From: Parasphingorhabdus litoris DSM 22379
GTDB taxonomy: Bacteria; Pseudomonadota; Alphaproteobacteria; Sphingomonadales; Sphingomonadaceae
Length of the DNA stretch: 64,000 nt
Direction: 5' to 3'
Assembly: GCF_020906275.1 (NCBI RefSeq)
Contig: NZ_CP086727.1
Location: forward strand, 2,728,001-2,792,000
The notes under the pieces are model-generated. The model did no database searches. It saw nothing but the letters and a program-made list of their open reading frames with translations, and had not been told where the DNA came from. The first letter of the stretch is position 1; every line of letters begins with the position of its first letter. Both the position numbers and the translations under genes were made by a program. This document shows, in pieces, positions 43,196 to 51,554 of this stretch.

Positions 43196-43777
43196 TCATT
43201 TTGTGTCAACGATATAGACAGCCTGCTGGTAAAATTTTGCCAATCTATGGATTGCGCTATGGCGAAGGGTGAAGCCCATTCGATCAAAAGTGTCGAGCCA
43301 TTCGGCATGTGACCGGTTGCTATGGGGATGGCCAATAAATTCCATATTGGTAATCTTGTCAGTCAGCTTTGTATAAGCGGCCTGAAACGGAGTGTCATAG
43401 ACATCTTCCATAATGATCAGTCTTTTTGACACGCGCGCGGCTTCCTGCAAAGTTTTGTCGGGCTCAGCTATATGGTGCAACACGGTCAGGATCAACGCGA
43501 CGTCAAATGACCGGTCTTCAAATGGCATGACATCGCCATCATATATAATGGGTTCCAGGTCATCGGTGATGCTGTTGTCCGCGATATCTAGCGCCGTCAC
43601 ATCGAGCCCTTGTTTGCGAAAAACCTTTACAACGCTGCCGGGACCGGAACCAACTTCCAGCAGACGGTCTCCGCGCTCGATCCAGTCTTTCGTCAGCCGG
43701 TATTTTCTCTGAGCATCCATTTTCCAAATAGCGAATATGGTCGCACCAAGGAGAGGAGTTTTCCAAAACAGCTGCAT
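43196..43777 (-). CDS. Class I SAM-dependent methyltransferase
   Basis: A 193-residue methyltransferase from the ATG at 43777; the frame is open 24 codons further but that part is not protein-like. A short hydrophobic start (KTPLLGATIFAIWKM) suggests membrane attachment. The SAM site is DRLLEVGSGPGSVVKVF (about 38-54), with LDVTALDIADNS as motif II and FDVALILTVLHHIAEPDKTL as the post-motif. The substrate is unknown; UbiE/COQ5-like lipid or small-molecule methylation is possible. It lies 124 bases upstream of the DUF547 gene on the same strand and closes the arsenic-related group. Confidence 0.85.
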   Translation of the reverse strand: MQLFWKTPLLGATIFAIWKMDAQRKYRLTKDWIERGDRLLEVGSGPGSVVKVFRKQGLDVTALDIADNSITDDLEPIIYDGDVMPFEDRSFDVALILTVLHHIAEPDKTLQEAARVSKRLIIMEDVYDTPFQAAYTKLTDKITNMEFIGHPHSNRSHAEWLDTFDRMGFTLRHSAIHRLAKFYQQAVYIVDTK

Positions 43778-43881
43778 TTGGCTTCGCTCAATAACAGAAA
43801 TATCCAATATTGATACTGTCAGCAATGCCGGTCGAGCCCGCAAGGACATCAGCTATTGGCCGGTTGGTTTTAGCTATATAT

Positions 43882-43904
43882 TCGATTCTGCAAGGCAGAA
43901 TCGA
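43882..43904. promoter_or_regulatory. Perfect 23-base palindrome in a divergent intergenic region
   Basis: Ten-base arms TCGATTCTGC and GCAGAATCGA flank a three-base centre (AAG). It lies in the 396-base gap between the methyltransferase start (43777, minus strand) and the P-loop gene (44174, plus strand), about 105 bases upstream of the former and 270 upstream of the latter. No T-run follows on either side, so an operator for a dimeric regulator fits better than a terminator. The rest of the gap is AT-rich and holds no gene that I can support. Confidence 0.5.
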
Positions 43905-44173
43905 GTCGAACTTGAAGATGTAGAAGCAAGACCAGCTCCAAGATTCTTACTGTTATATTAACAAAAAATGACAGTTAATCAGTGGTTAACGCAATGGTTC
44001 AGCCAGCCGTCATCAACATGAAAATTCTATGAAACGAAAGTGAAGGTGCACTTAAATACCGCCTTATCCCGTTTACACCGCTGTCACTTTTCGGACATCA
44101 GGGGGCGGGGCAATTACTGAGCGGAGATCTTACAGGGATCAAAGCGGATTGCATGACTGAAAGGGTATTAATC

Positions 44174-45304
44174 ATGAGTTTCAAAACGATGGAGAGTATG
44201 AATTTCAAGACCGCCAAGCGGGCTTTTGTTACAAGGAATGTTCGGATCGGCGATGCCAAAGGCTATCGCAGCGACTTGAAACCGCGCAATGGAGATCTCT
44301 GTGTTGCTCGGGTGAGCAAGATTGGGCATCATCAGCGCATAGAACAACCGGATGGTCGGCGCGCACGGATGTTTCCAGGCGACATAATCATCGTCGCCTA
44401 TTCAAACCGCTACGCGACGGATCAGTTTGAGGGCCGTGTACCCGACAGCGTCGAACCTTGCTCGCTGGTGGCTGCCGGTGGAATAGCCGCCAGCTTAATT
44501 TCGCGGCACAGCAGCACCAAAAAACCAACTGCTATCGAACCACTTGGAATTTTGTGCAGAGCCGATGGCAGTGCGATGAATGTGATGGACTATGCGCTCG
44601 AACAGACCGCTGTTGGGCGTGCCGTACGTCCTCATATGGCGCTTGTGGTCGGATCTGGCATGAACGCTGGTAAAACCACCACCGTCGCCGCGATTATCAG
44701 GGCAGCAAAACAGGCTGGTCTTAAAGTGGGCGCGATCAAAATAACCGGCACAGGCGCTGGCGGTGATCTTTGGTTTTACAAGGACTCCGGTGCCAAGGTC
44801 ACAATTGATTTTACCGATGCAGGCTATGCCGCAACGGTTGGTCTTACGCTGCCTCAGCTCGAAACAATCGCACAAAAACTTTACACAGAGGCCAGCAAGA
44901 CCTGTGACATCATCATCGCCGAAATAGCTGATGGATTGTTCCAAACCGAAACTGATCTGCTGATGAAGTCTCCGAGATTTCAGGCGATGGTTGACAGTGT
45001 GTTGTTCGCCAGTGGTGATCCCATGGGTGCGCTGGCCGGTGTTCGGCACCTTCGAGCATTGGGTTTAGTACCTAGCGCCATATCGGGAGCTCTGACAGCG
45101 TCTGATCTTGCCGCAAAAGAAGCAGCGAAGGCTACAGGCTTGCCAGCTCTGACGTTGAGTGAGTTTGCGCAAAATGAGCAGGTGCTGAGCACAATCATGA
45201 AACCCGCTCGCATTGCGAAAACGCCGGTTCCCGTGGAAACCGTCGAAGGCTTTGGACTTGCAAGGGAATATTCCGATGACAGCCTGTTTACCGCAGCTAG
45301 TTAA
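44174..45304 (+). CDS. P-loop NTPase, first gene of a six-gene operon
   Basis: A 376-residue cytoplasmic protein. The N-terminal part (about 1-110) looks like a beta-barrel domain (GDLCVARVSKIGHHQRIEQ; MFPGDIIIVAYSNRYA). The C-terminal part is a P-loop domain with Walker A GSGMNAGKTTT (160-170), an IKITGTG strand, a possible Walker B (CDIIIAEIADGLF) and a later NTP-binding loop. It resembles MobB, BioD or DUF1611-type NTPases more than kinases, but I cannot name the family. The start at 44174 is preceded by GAAAGGG; an ATG seven codons upstream is possible. Its 3' end overlaps the ABC exporter gene by 29 bases. The role is unknown: synthesis or activation of the exported compound is one guess. 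Confidence 0.8.
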   Translation: MSFKTMESMNFKTAKRAFVTRNVRIGDAKGYRSDLKPRNGDLCVARVSKIGHHQRIEQPDGRRARMFPGDIIIVAYSNRYATDQFEGRVPDSVEPCSLVAAGGIAASLISRHSSTKKPTAIEPLGILCRADGSAMNVMDYALEQTAVGRAVRPHMALVVGSGMNAGKTTTVAAIIRAAKQAGLKVGAIKITGTGAGGDLWFYKDSGAKVTIDFTDAGYAATVGLTLPQLETIAQKLYTEASKTCDIIIAEIADGLFQTETDLLMKSPRFQAMVDSVLFASGDPMGALAGVRHLRALGLVPSAISGALTASDLAAKEAAKATGLPALTLSEFAQNEQVLSTIMKPARIAKTPVPVETVEGFGLAREYSDDSLFTAAS

Positions 45305-46961
45305 CCGCAATCGCGGAACCATCTTGGCCATATTGGTCTTGAATGGTTTCGCGCAGGCGGCGGCCATAGGTGGCATCGGTCTGGCATTAAAGTCCCAGTT
45401 TGATGCAATGCAAAATGCCGCCAACAGTCTAACCACTTTGGTTGCGCCTACCGCCATCATGGCTACCCTGGCGTTAGTCATTGCTGCTCTGAAATGGCGT
45501 GAACGTATCGATATGGAAAGACTTGGTCAGGACTATGTCTTCGAGACGCGGATGCGAATTTTCAGTCACATAAGCGGGATGTCCGCTCAAGGTATTGAAG
45601 AGCTTCGCAAAGGCGTCGTGATGTTGCGATTTGTGAATGACCTTACAGCCCTGCGCCAATGGATCAGCATGGGTATCGCAAGCGCCATTGTCGCCATGAC
45701 AATTTTGGTGGGCGCACTGGCATTTCTAACCATGATCAATCCAATGATCGGGTTAGTTTGCCTGGCTGTAATGTTTGCCGGCGCTGGATCGATTTTGCTG
45801 ACAGGCAAGCATGTGGATCACACCATTCGTGAGGCGCGCCGCCGTCGAGGCAATATCGCTGGCAATATCGCGGAAAAGCTCAGCAACATGGTAATGATTC
45901 AGGCGTTCGGACAACGGCGCACAGAGCGCAAGAAGCTTCGCCGGCAATCGAAGAGCCTTAAAAACGCGATGGAAGCGCGCGCATCTGCGACCGGACTTGT
46001 CCGCGCTCTGGCCTATCTGGTTACCAGCCTGACGCTGGTTGCTGCCATGAGTGTTGGTGCCTTTGCAATATATAACGCAACGGCAACCATGGGAGAAATC
46101 GTGGCGGCTTTCGGGATTGTGACGCTTGCAGCACCGGCATTGAGCGGATTTGGACGATTGTTCGAATATTGGAAAGATGCGGGCGTTGCACAAGAAAAAA
46201 TCGGTTCGATATTCCAAAGGGGGCCGGCCATTTCCCCTTCCTCCAGCCGCGAGCCTTTGCAGAATGTCAAAGGGGAACTGCGCTTCGAAAACGTGTCTTC
46301 GGGATCGGTAATCAAGAATTTTTCAGCAACTGCCAGCCCGGGCACTGTGATCGCTGTCAAAGGAATTAGCGGTAGCGGTAAGACAACTTTATTGAGACTG
46401 GCCCAGCGGTTGATCGATCCAGATTCCGGCATTATCCGGCTCGACGGCCGAGACATATTGTCAATCCGTACCGGCGAGTTGCGAAGGACGGTCTCAATTG
46501 CGTCCAGTCTAATGCCACTGATACGCGGAACCATATGGTCCAATATAGCCTATGGATGCGTCAAAGCTACGCCGGAAGATATTCGTCGGGGAGCGCAAAG
46601 AGCCGGAATAGCAATCGATAATCCCGGCGCCGCGCTGCATTCGGAACGTGCAGTACATGAGCAAGGGACGAATTTGAGCGCGGGCGAGCGCGCTCGCATC
46701 ATTCTCGCACGTGCTCTCGTCTGCAATCCAAAGGTGCTGTTGTTGGACGAACCGGAGCAGAATCTGGATGAACTTGGAATAGCGGCTTTACGGAGGGTCA
46801 TCCGTACCTTCGAAGGTACGGTCATCATGGCCACCCACGATCAACATCTGCTTGGCATGGCAGACAATATCTGGACGCTCGGAAAGCAACGCGGCCAATC
46901 GCAGGATTGCAATCAGCATGATCAACAAACGCAAATCGGCCTTGCCGGAACTTTAAAATAG
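45276..46961 (+). CDS. ABC exporter half-transporter with degenerate motifs
   Basis: A 561-residue fused permease-ATPase. Six membrane helices lie in residues about 15-290. The ATPase domain has Walker A GISGSGKT (363-370), signature LSAGE (467-471) instead of LSGGQ, Walker B VLLLDE (487-492) and a switch His (MATHDQHLL). The Q-loop Gln is missing: where VPQ is usual the chain reads SIASSLMP. The D-loop is EQNLD instead of SALD. Such changes are seen in exporters with specialised coupling, or in a degenerating site. The start at 45276 follows AAGGGAA and lies within the end of the P-loop gene. The substrate is unknown. Confidence 0.88.
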   Translation: MTACLPQLVNRNRGTILAILVLNGFAQAAAIGGIGLALKSQFDAMQNAANSLTTLVAPTAIMATLALVIAALKWRERIDMERLGQDYVFETRMRIFSHISGMSAQGIEELRKGVVMLRFVNDLTALRQWISMGIASAIVAMTILVGALAFLTMINPMIGLVCLAVMFAGAGSILLTGKHVDHTIREARRRRGNIAGNIAEKLSNMVMIQAFGQRRTERKKLRRQSKSLKNAMEARASATGLVRALAYLVTSLTLVAAMSVGAFAIYNATATMGEIVAAFGIVTLAAPALSGFGRLFEYWKDAGVAQEKIGSIFQRGPAISPSSSREPLQNVKGELRFENVSSGSVIKNFSATASPGTVIAVKGISGSGKTTLLRLAQRLIDPDSGIIRLDGRDILSIRTGELRRTVSIASSLMPLIRGTIWSNIAYGCVKATPEDIRRGAQRAGIAIDNPGAALHSERAVHEQGTNLSAGERARIILARALVCNPKVLLLDEPEQNLDELGIAALRRVIRTFEGTVIMATHDQHLLGMADNIWTLGKQRGQSQDCNQHDQQTQIGLAGTLK

Positions 46962-46973
46962 AAAGACTTAGAT

Positions 46974-47864
46974 ATGGCTTATCTCGAGAAACTAAGTGTA
47001 GGGGAAAATGACATACCCTGTCAGGACATAAGGGATAGAGTACACATTCGTGGGCGTATAACAGCCTCAACCACGCGGGGGCCGTGTGGACTTTCCTATT
47101 TCATCTATCGTCCAAGACGTACTTTCGGGCGCCCCGAACAGGTGATCTTTTCCATTCATGGCTATACGCGCAACGCACTACAGCATGCCGTAGTTCTGCA
47201 GGAACTGGCGGAAGAAAAAGGGTTGACGATCGTCGTTCCGCATTTCACCCGAAAGAAATTTCGACGCTATCAACAAGTCCGATCACATGGGCATAATCCT
47301 TCTCCCGACATCGCACTAATGGAACTGATAGATGAACTGCGAGAGATCGATGATCTTGATCTGTCAACCATCAGGGCAGTTGGCTATTCTGGCGGCGGTC
47401 AGTTTCTTCATCGCTTCATCATGCTTCGTCCCGATATAATTGACCGGGCCGTTCTTTTTGCCCCTGGTTGGTACACGATGCCATATAGTGGATACGCCTA
47501 TCCATTGGGGCTGGGAGATTCCAAGCACCTGGAAAATCGCTCTCTGTCACTGGACGGGTTTCGCAGATCAGAAGTTCTGGTTTTGGTCGGCGATAACGAT
47601 ATAGGGCGGAGCGCAACACTGAATCAAAACAAAGAAATCGACTTTTTGCAGGGCCGCACCCGTGTGGTTAGAGCCAAAACCTGGGTCAAGGCGATGAATG
47701 CGGAACTTCCATCAGAATGTAGTCTCAAGTTGCAATTGCTTAAGGGCTTGCGCCATGGCTTCCGCAGGAATTTCGAAACAAAAGGCTATGGCCGCCTTGT
47801 TTTTGATCAACTGTTGGATGAAGGTCCGGCACCGTTGAGCACTGAGGAAAGCCAGAGCTCTTGA
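46974..47864 (+). CDS. Alpha/beta hydrolase
   Basis: A 296-residue cytoplasmic hydrolase without a signal peptide. The oxyanion loop is VIFSIHGYTRNALQHA (about 57-72) and the nucleophile Ser139 sits in AVGYSGGGQFLHRF, a GxSxGG form. LVLVGDNDIGR offers the Asp and KGLRHGFRRN the His. The closest general type is the prolyl-oligopeptidase/dienelactone-hydrolase-like group. It begins 12 bases after the ABC exporter gene and overlaps the porin start by four bases (TTGA), so it belongs to the operon. It might release, process or inactivate the compound that the operon handles; this is inference. Confidence 0.87.
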   Translation: MAYLEKLSVGENDIPCQDIRDRVHIRGRITASTTRGPCGLSYFIYRPRRTFGRPEQVIFSIHGYTRNALQHAVVLQELAEEKGLTIVVPHFTRKKFRRYQQVRSHGHNPSPDIALMELIDELREIDDLDLSTIRAVGYSGGGQFLHRFIMLRPDIIDRAVLFAPGWYTMPYSGYAYPLGLGDSKHLENRSLSLDGFRRSEVLVLVGDNDIGRSATLNQNKEIDFLQGRTRVVRAKTWVKAMNAELPSECSLKLQLLKGLRHGFRRNFETKGYGRLVFDQLLDEGPAPLSTEESQSS

Positions 47865-49024
47865 AGCATGCACTCGGTTTGCTCGCCGGTGGCCTTGTAA
47901 GTTGTTCACCGGTTGCTGCCCTTGCAGGTGAGATCAGCGCGGGTTCTGACGGAATCGTATTGGAGTCGGGAGATTTTCGTCTGACACTGGGAGGGAGGCT
48001 CCATCTTGACGCAGTGATTTCCGACAATGATGTGACAAATATTGAGGATGAAATCGACATACGCCGGCTGCGCTTCGATGCCACGGTCGAGATTGGCGAT
48101 GACTGGCGTGCCAAATTTGATACGGATGTTGGAGGCATCTCTACCGGCCTGCGAAACGTCTGGGTCTCCTATAGTGGAATCGACAATCTGACGATCCGGG
48201 CGGGTAACTTTACAACGCCATTTCTCGGCGAAAGACAGAAAAGCTCCAACAACTTGAAATTCCTCGAAAGATCGCTGTCGGCGGCGCTGGCCCCGAATTT
48301 TCGCGCCGGAGCTTCAGCGACCTATGTTGGCGATAATATCGCTGTAGCAGCCGCCTATGTTGGCAATGCGATTGACGCCGGAGATGACAGGCAGCCGCGG
48401 GAAGATGGCACAAGTCTAGTCGGGAAACTAGTCTGGGCGCCGATCAGAAAACGCAGTGAAACTCTATTTGCGGCCGCGGCCATTGATCACCGCGATCTAA
48501 ACGCCGGAGCCCGGAGCCGCGTGCGTTCGACGCCGGAATTTGGACTCAGTTTTACGCGTCTGATCGACACTGGCAATCTTCGGAATGTGGATGGCTATAC
48601 AAATATCGCTCTCGAGGCTGGGTTCGCACAGGGCCCATTTGCTGTATCTGGGCAATATTTACATCGCTTCAACGATTCAACTGATCTCGGCAATCCCGAA
48701 TTCTCGGGCGGGTCGCTTGAAGCTGCTTATGTTCTGACGGGCGAAAGACAAAGGTTTAATCTTTCGAGCGGAAGCTTTGGAGCAATACGGCCATCTGGAA
48801 AATGGGGAGCAGTAGAGCTGGCCGCAAGACTGAGCTTTCTTGATCTTGATGATGGCGCAGTAACCGGCGGCAAGGAAACGAATATCAGTTTGGGCGCCAA
48901 CTGGTACCTAGGAAAAAATGTAAAAATCGCGTTAAACTATGTGCACGCAAGGGCTGATCCGGGTCGTTTTGGATTTTCCGAATCCGTTGATGCTTTGGCG
49001 ACTCGGTTTCAGCTGACGTTTTAA
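47861..49024 (+). CDS. OprO/OprP-like outer-membrane porin
   Basis: A 387-residue exported beta-barrel protein. A signal peptide (LGLLAGGLVSCSPVAALA) precedes GDFRLTLGGRLHLDAVISD, typical of phosphate-selective porins O and P (PF07396). The strands alternate through the length (RRLRFDATVEIGDDWRAKFD; NVWVSYSGIDNLTIRAGNF) and the chain ends in RFQLTF with the terminal Phe needed for outer-membrane insertion. The start is a TTG at 47861 overlapping the hydrolase stop, so it is translationally coupled. Specificity cannot be read; OprO/P-type barrels carry phosphate, polyphosphate or other anions. It gives the operon an outer-membrane exit or entry. Confidence 0.9.
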   Translation: MKHALGLLAGGLVSCSPVAALAGEISAGSDGIVLESGDFRLTLGGRLHLDAVISDNDVTNIEDEIDIRRLRFDATVEIGDDWRAKFDTDVGGISTGLRNVWVSYSGIDNLTIRAGNFTTPFLGERQKSSNNLKFLERSLSAALAPNFRAGASATYVGDNIAVAAAYVGNAIDAGDDRQPREDGTSLVGKLVWAPIRKRSETLFAAAAIDHRDLNAGARSRVRSTPEFGLSFTRLIDTGNLRNVDGYTNIALEAGFAQGPFAVSGQYLHRFNDSTDLGNPEFSGGSLEAAYVLTGERQRFNLSSGSFGAIRPSGKWGAVELAARLSFLDLDDGAVTGGKETNISLGANWYLGKNVKIALNYVHARADPGRFGFSESVDALATRFQLTF

Positions 49025-49130
49025 AGACAAAACCGATGTGTTTGTCATGCCATGTTCACCAGAATAGTCCTATTCCGGCATCTTGGTCAAAACGAATCCC
49101 GGAAGGTCGTAGACATGAATCCCTCATTTT

Positions 49131-50765
49131 ATGATAGATTTGAACAAAATGTTTTTTAGCTCTCGCAAATTGAAGATGTCGTTCCGTGTACGGCTGTTTA
49201 CGACGCTCGGTGCTTTGCTGATACTCGCAATTTCGGCCAGCATAGCGAATTTCTATGGCACAACCCGGTCTAGCTTGCTGTTCGAACGCAACCAACTCGC
49301 GAATGATGTCGTCCACAGTTACGGCGAAGCAGCGATGCTCACGGAACGGCTTGTAAAAAAAATGACCGTGGCCGTCTATCAACCACCAAACAGTTCGATC
49401 GCGCATATCACCGAAATTAAATTACAGATCCAGACCCAACTCGACATGGCCCGGCAAAATATTGCTAAGGAAGTGGAGCTGGTCGGCAAAATTGAAGATG
49501 AAGCAGAAGAGCTGGAACAACTAGCGGGGTTGGAACGGCTGATTAGCAGAGCGATCAACCAGTTTGACGAGATTTTGCTGCTCCGAGATTCCGGCCAAAC
49601 GGAAATGGCTCAGGAACGATTTATCGCCGTTTTGGCCAGCCAGATTGAAAGCGAGTTTTCGGAATCTATCAACGCCCTGCTTGCTGAAGAACGGTCGGAA
49701 ATTAACGAAGCACAACGCGATATCGAAGTTCTCGGACAGCAATTGAAGATTTTCGCCAGTATCATAATCGCACTGGCGTTGCTTTTCATCATGCCCGCAG
49801 TCCTGCAACTCGCACATATCTTCAACCGGTCAATGAACCAATTGCAGGATGGCCTAGACAAATACGGCCAGAATCGCTTCGACTACAAAATACCACATTT
49901 ACCGGCACGCGAATTTGACTATCTGGGGCATCGGTTCCACTGGATGGCAGAGCAGATCGGATCGGCACAGGAAAAGCTTCTGACTGCCAATGCCGATCTC
50001 GAAGCTACTGTATCCTCGCGCACAGAAGAGCTGGAACAGGCCAACAAATCTCTGGTCGAGAAAGACGAAGGCCGGAAAAGATTGTTTGCTGACATCAGCC
50101 ACGAATTGCGCACACCGCTCACCGTCATCCGCGGAGAGGCCGAGATCAGTCTAAGGGGAAAAAAGAAAACGCCGGAGGAATATGAGTCCAGTCTGCAGCT
50201 GATCGTTGATCAAGCGATTCACACAGGGCGCTTGATAGATGATTTACTATTTGTTGCACGTTCTCAGGCCGGGGAACTGAAACTGGTCAAAAAGCCGCTA
50301 GATATAGTCCGCTTGGTTGAAGAGAAACACCACGCGTTCGAAGCTCTTGCCGCTCGAAAGAATATCTCAATGGCGATGGAACGAAATGTATCCGGACTTA
50401 TAGTTTCAGGAGATAAAGGACGGATTGGCCAAGTTCTTGCTGTTTTGTTGGACAACGCCATTCGATATGCTCCGCAAGGTACTGATATCTCGATCTATTT
50501 AAATCGCTCGCCCAGGGGGATCGCAATTATCGTCGACAATGTCTCCGACGCGGTAAGTGAGGAAGATATGCGTTATATTTTTAATCGCTTTTACCGCGGA
50601 GGTAATGCCGGAGAGATCGATGAAGGTACCGGATTGGGGCTTCCCGTCGCGAAAGCCATTGTCGAAGCTCATGATGGAACCATCACCATCGAGCAGAAGG
50701 ACAATGACATAATCTCGGCGACAGTCGTTCTGCCGGCAGAAAAGCAGATGAGGATCGTGTCATGA
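49131..50765 (+). CDS. Sensor histidine kinase of the six-gene operon
   Basis: A 544-residue membrane kinase. Helices at about 22-42 and 208-230 bracket a helical periplasmic domain with coiled-coil character (EVELVGKIEDEAEELEQL). A HAMP segment follows, then HisKA with His324 (FADISHELRTPLTVIRG) and a HATPase domain (LLDNAIRYAP; GTGLGLPVAKA). The G1 box is degenerate: the usual DNGPGI reads DNVSDAV, which may weaken ATP binding. ATG codons at 49149 and 49176 are alternative starts; no clear ribosome site decides. Its stop overlaps the response regulator start (ATGA). It lies 106 bases after the porin gene and probably senses the compound moved by the upstream genes. Confidence 0.9.
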   Translation: MIDLNKMFFSSRKLKMSFRVRLFTTLGALLILAISASIANFYGTTRSSLLFERNQLANDVVHSYGEAAMLTERLVKKMTVAVYQPPNSSIAHITEIKLQIQTQLDMARQNIAKEVELVGKIEDEAEELEQLAGLERLISRAINQFDEILLLRDSGQTEMAQERFIAVLASQIESEFSESINALLAEERSEINEAQRDIEVLGQQLKIFASIIIALALLFIMPAVLQLAHIFNRSMNQLQDGLDKYGQNRFDYKIPHLPAREFDYLGHRFHWMAEQIGSAQEKLLTANADLEATVSSRTEELEQANKSLVEKDEGRKRLFADISHELRTPLTVIRGEAEISLRGKKKTPEEYESSLQLIVDQAIHTGRLIDDLLFVARSQAGELKLVKKPLDIVRLVEEKHHAFEALAARKNISMAMERNVSGLIVSGDKGRIGQVLAVLLDNAIRYAPQGTDISIYLNRSPRGIAIIVDNVSDAVSEEDMRYIFNRFYRGGNAGEIDEGTGLGLPVAKAIVEAHDGTITIEQKDNDIISATVVLPAEKQMRIVS

Positions 50766-51445
50766 GAATTTTGATTGTTGAGGATGATCTCCGCGTAGGT
50801 GACTTTATCAGTCGCGGACTGAAATCTGAAGGCTATGTGGTAAAGCTGATAGACAATGGCGTGGCTGGATATCGAGATGCGCAATCCAATGAATATGACG
50901 TTATTATTTTGGATTTGATGCTGCCGGACATGTCCGGAACCCAAATCTGTCAAGCGTTGCGCAGCGAAGGCATCTCGACGCCTATTATGATGTTGACTGC
51001 CATGGATTCGATGAATGACAAAATTACCGGCCTCCGCATGGGCGCTGATGACTATATGACCAAGCCATTTTCATTCGATGAGCTGGTTGCGAGGATAGAG
51101 GCTTTGGGACGCCGATCCATTGGTTATAGCGAGGGCAACAGCGTTCTCGAAGTCGATGATCTGAGATTTGATCTCAAATCCGTACGCGTATGGTGCTGTG
51201 ACAAAGAGCTTACCTTGACTGATAAAGAGCTCGCAATTTTGGAACTTCTGATGAGCAAGCCCGGGGACTTGTTCAGTCGCGAACGGATATTGAGCAATGT
51301 TTGGGGTATGGATACCGACCCCCTGACCAATGTTGTCGATGTTTATATCGCCAAGCTACGCAAGAAAATTGATTGTAATCCCAAAGTACCTCATATCGAA
51401 ACTGTACGTGGCCGCGGTTATCGGCTTTCCAAACGGCATGACTGA
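50762..51445 (+). CDS. OmpR-family response regulator of the six-gene operon
   Basis: A 227-residue regulator with a receiver domain (acidic pair ED at 7-8, phosphoacceptor Asp51 in VIILDLMLPDMSG, Lys in DDYMTKPFSF) and a winged-helix output domain (LTLTDKELAILELLMSKPG, DVYIAKLRKKI, RGRGYRLS). It overlaps the stop of its kinase by four bases, so the pair is translationally coupled. It probably controls the operon it belongs to; the palindrome at 43882-43904 upstream of the first gene is a candidate site, though OmpR-type proteins usually bind direct repeats. The following gene is convergent, with 109 bases between. Confidence 0.92.
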   Translation: MRILIVEDDLRVGDFISRGLKSEGYVVKLIDNGVAGYRDAQSNEYDVIILDLMLPDMSGTQICQALRSEGISTPIMMLTAMDSMNDKITGLRMGADDYMTKPFSFDELVARIEALGRRSIGYSEGNSVLEVDDLRFDLKSVRVWCCDKELTLTDKELAILELLMSKPGDLFSRERILSNVWGMDTDPLTNVVDVYIAKLRKKIDCNPKVPHIETVRGRGYRLSKRHD

Positions 51446-51554
51446 TGCCGTTTCGATTTCATCCGGGAAAGAAGCAATGGAATCTCTTGAAACTCTCTCT
51501 CGAATACATTCCTAACTTCCGCTTAAAAACGACAATGCAAATCGTCAAGCAGGG

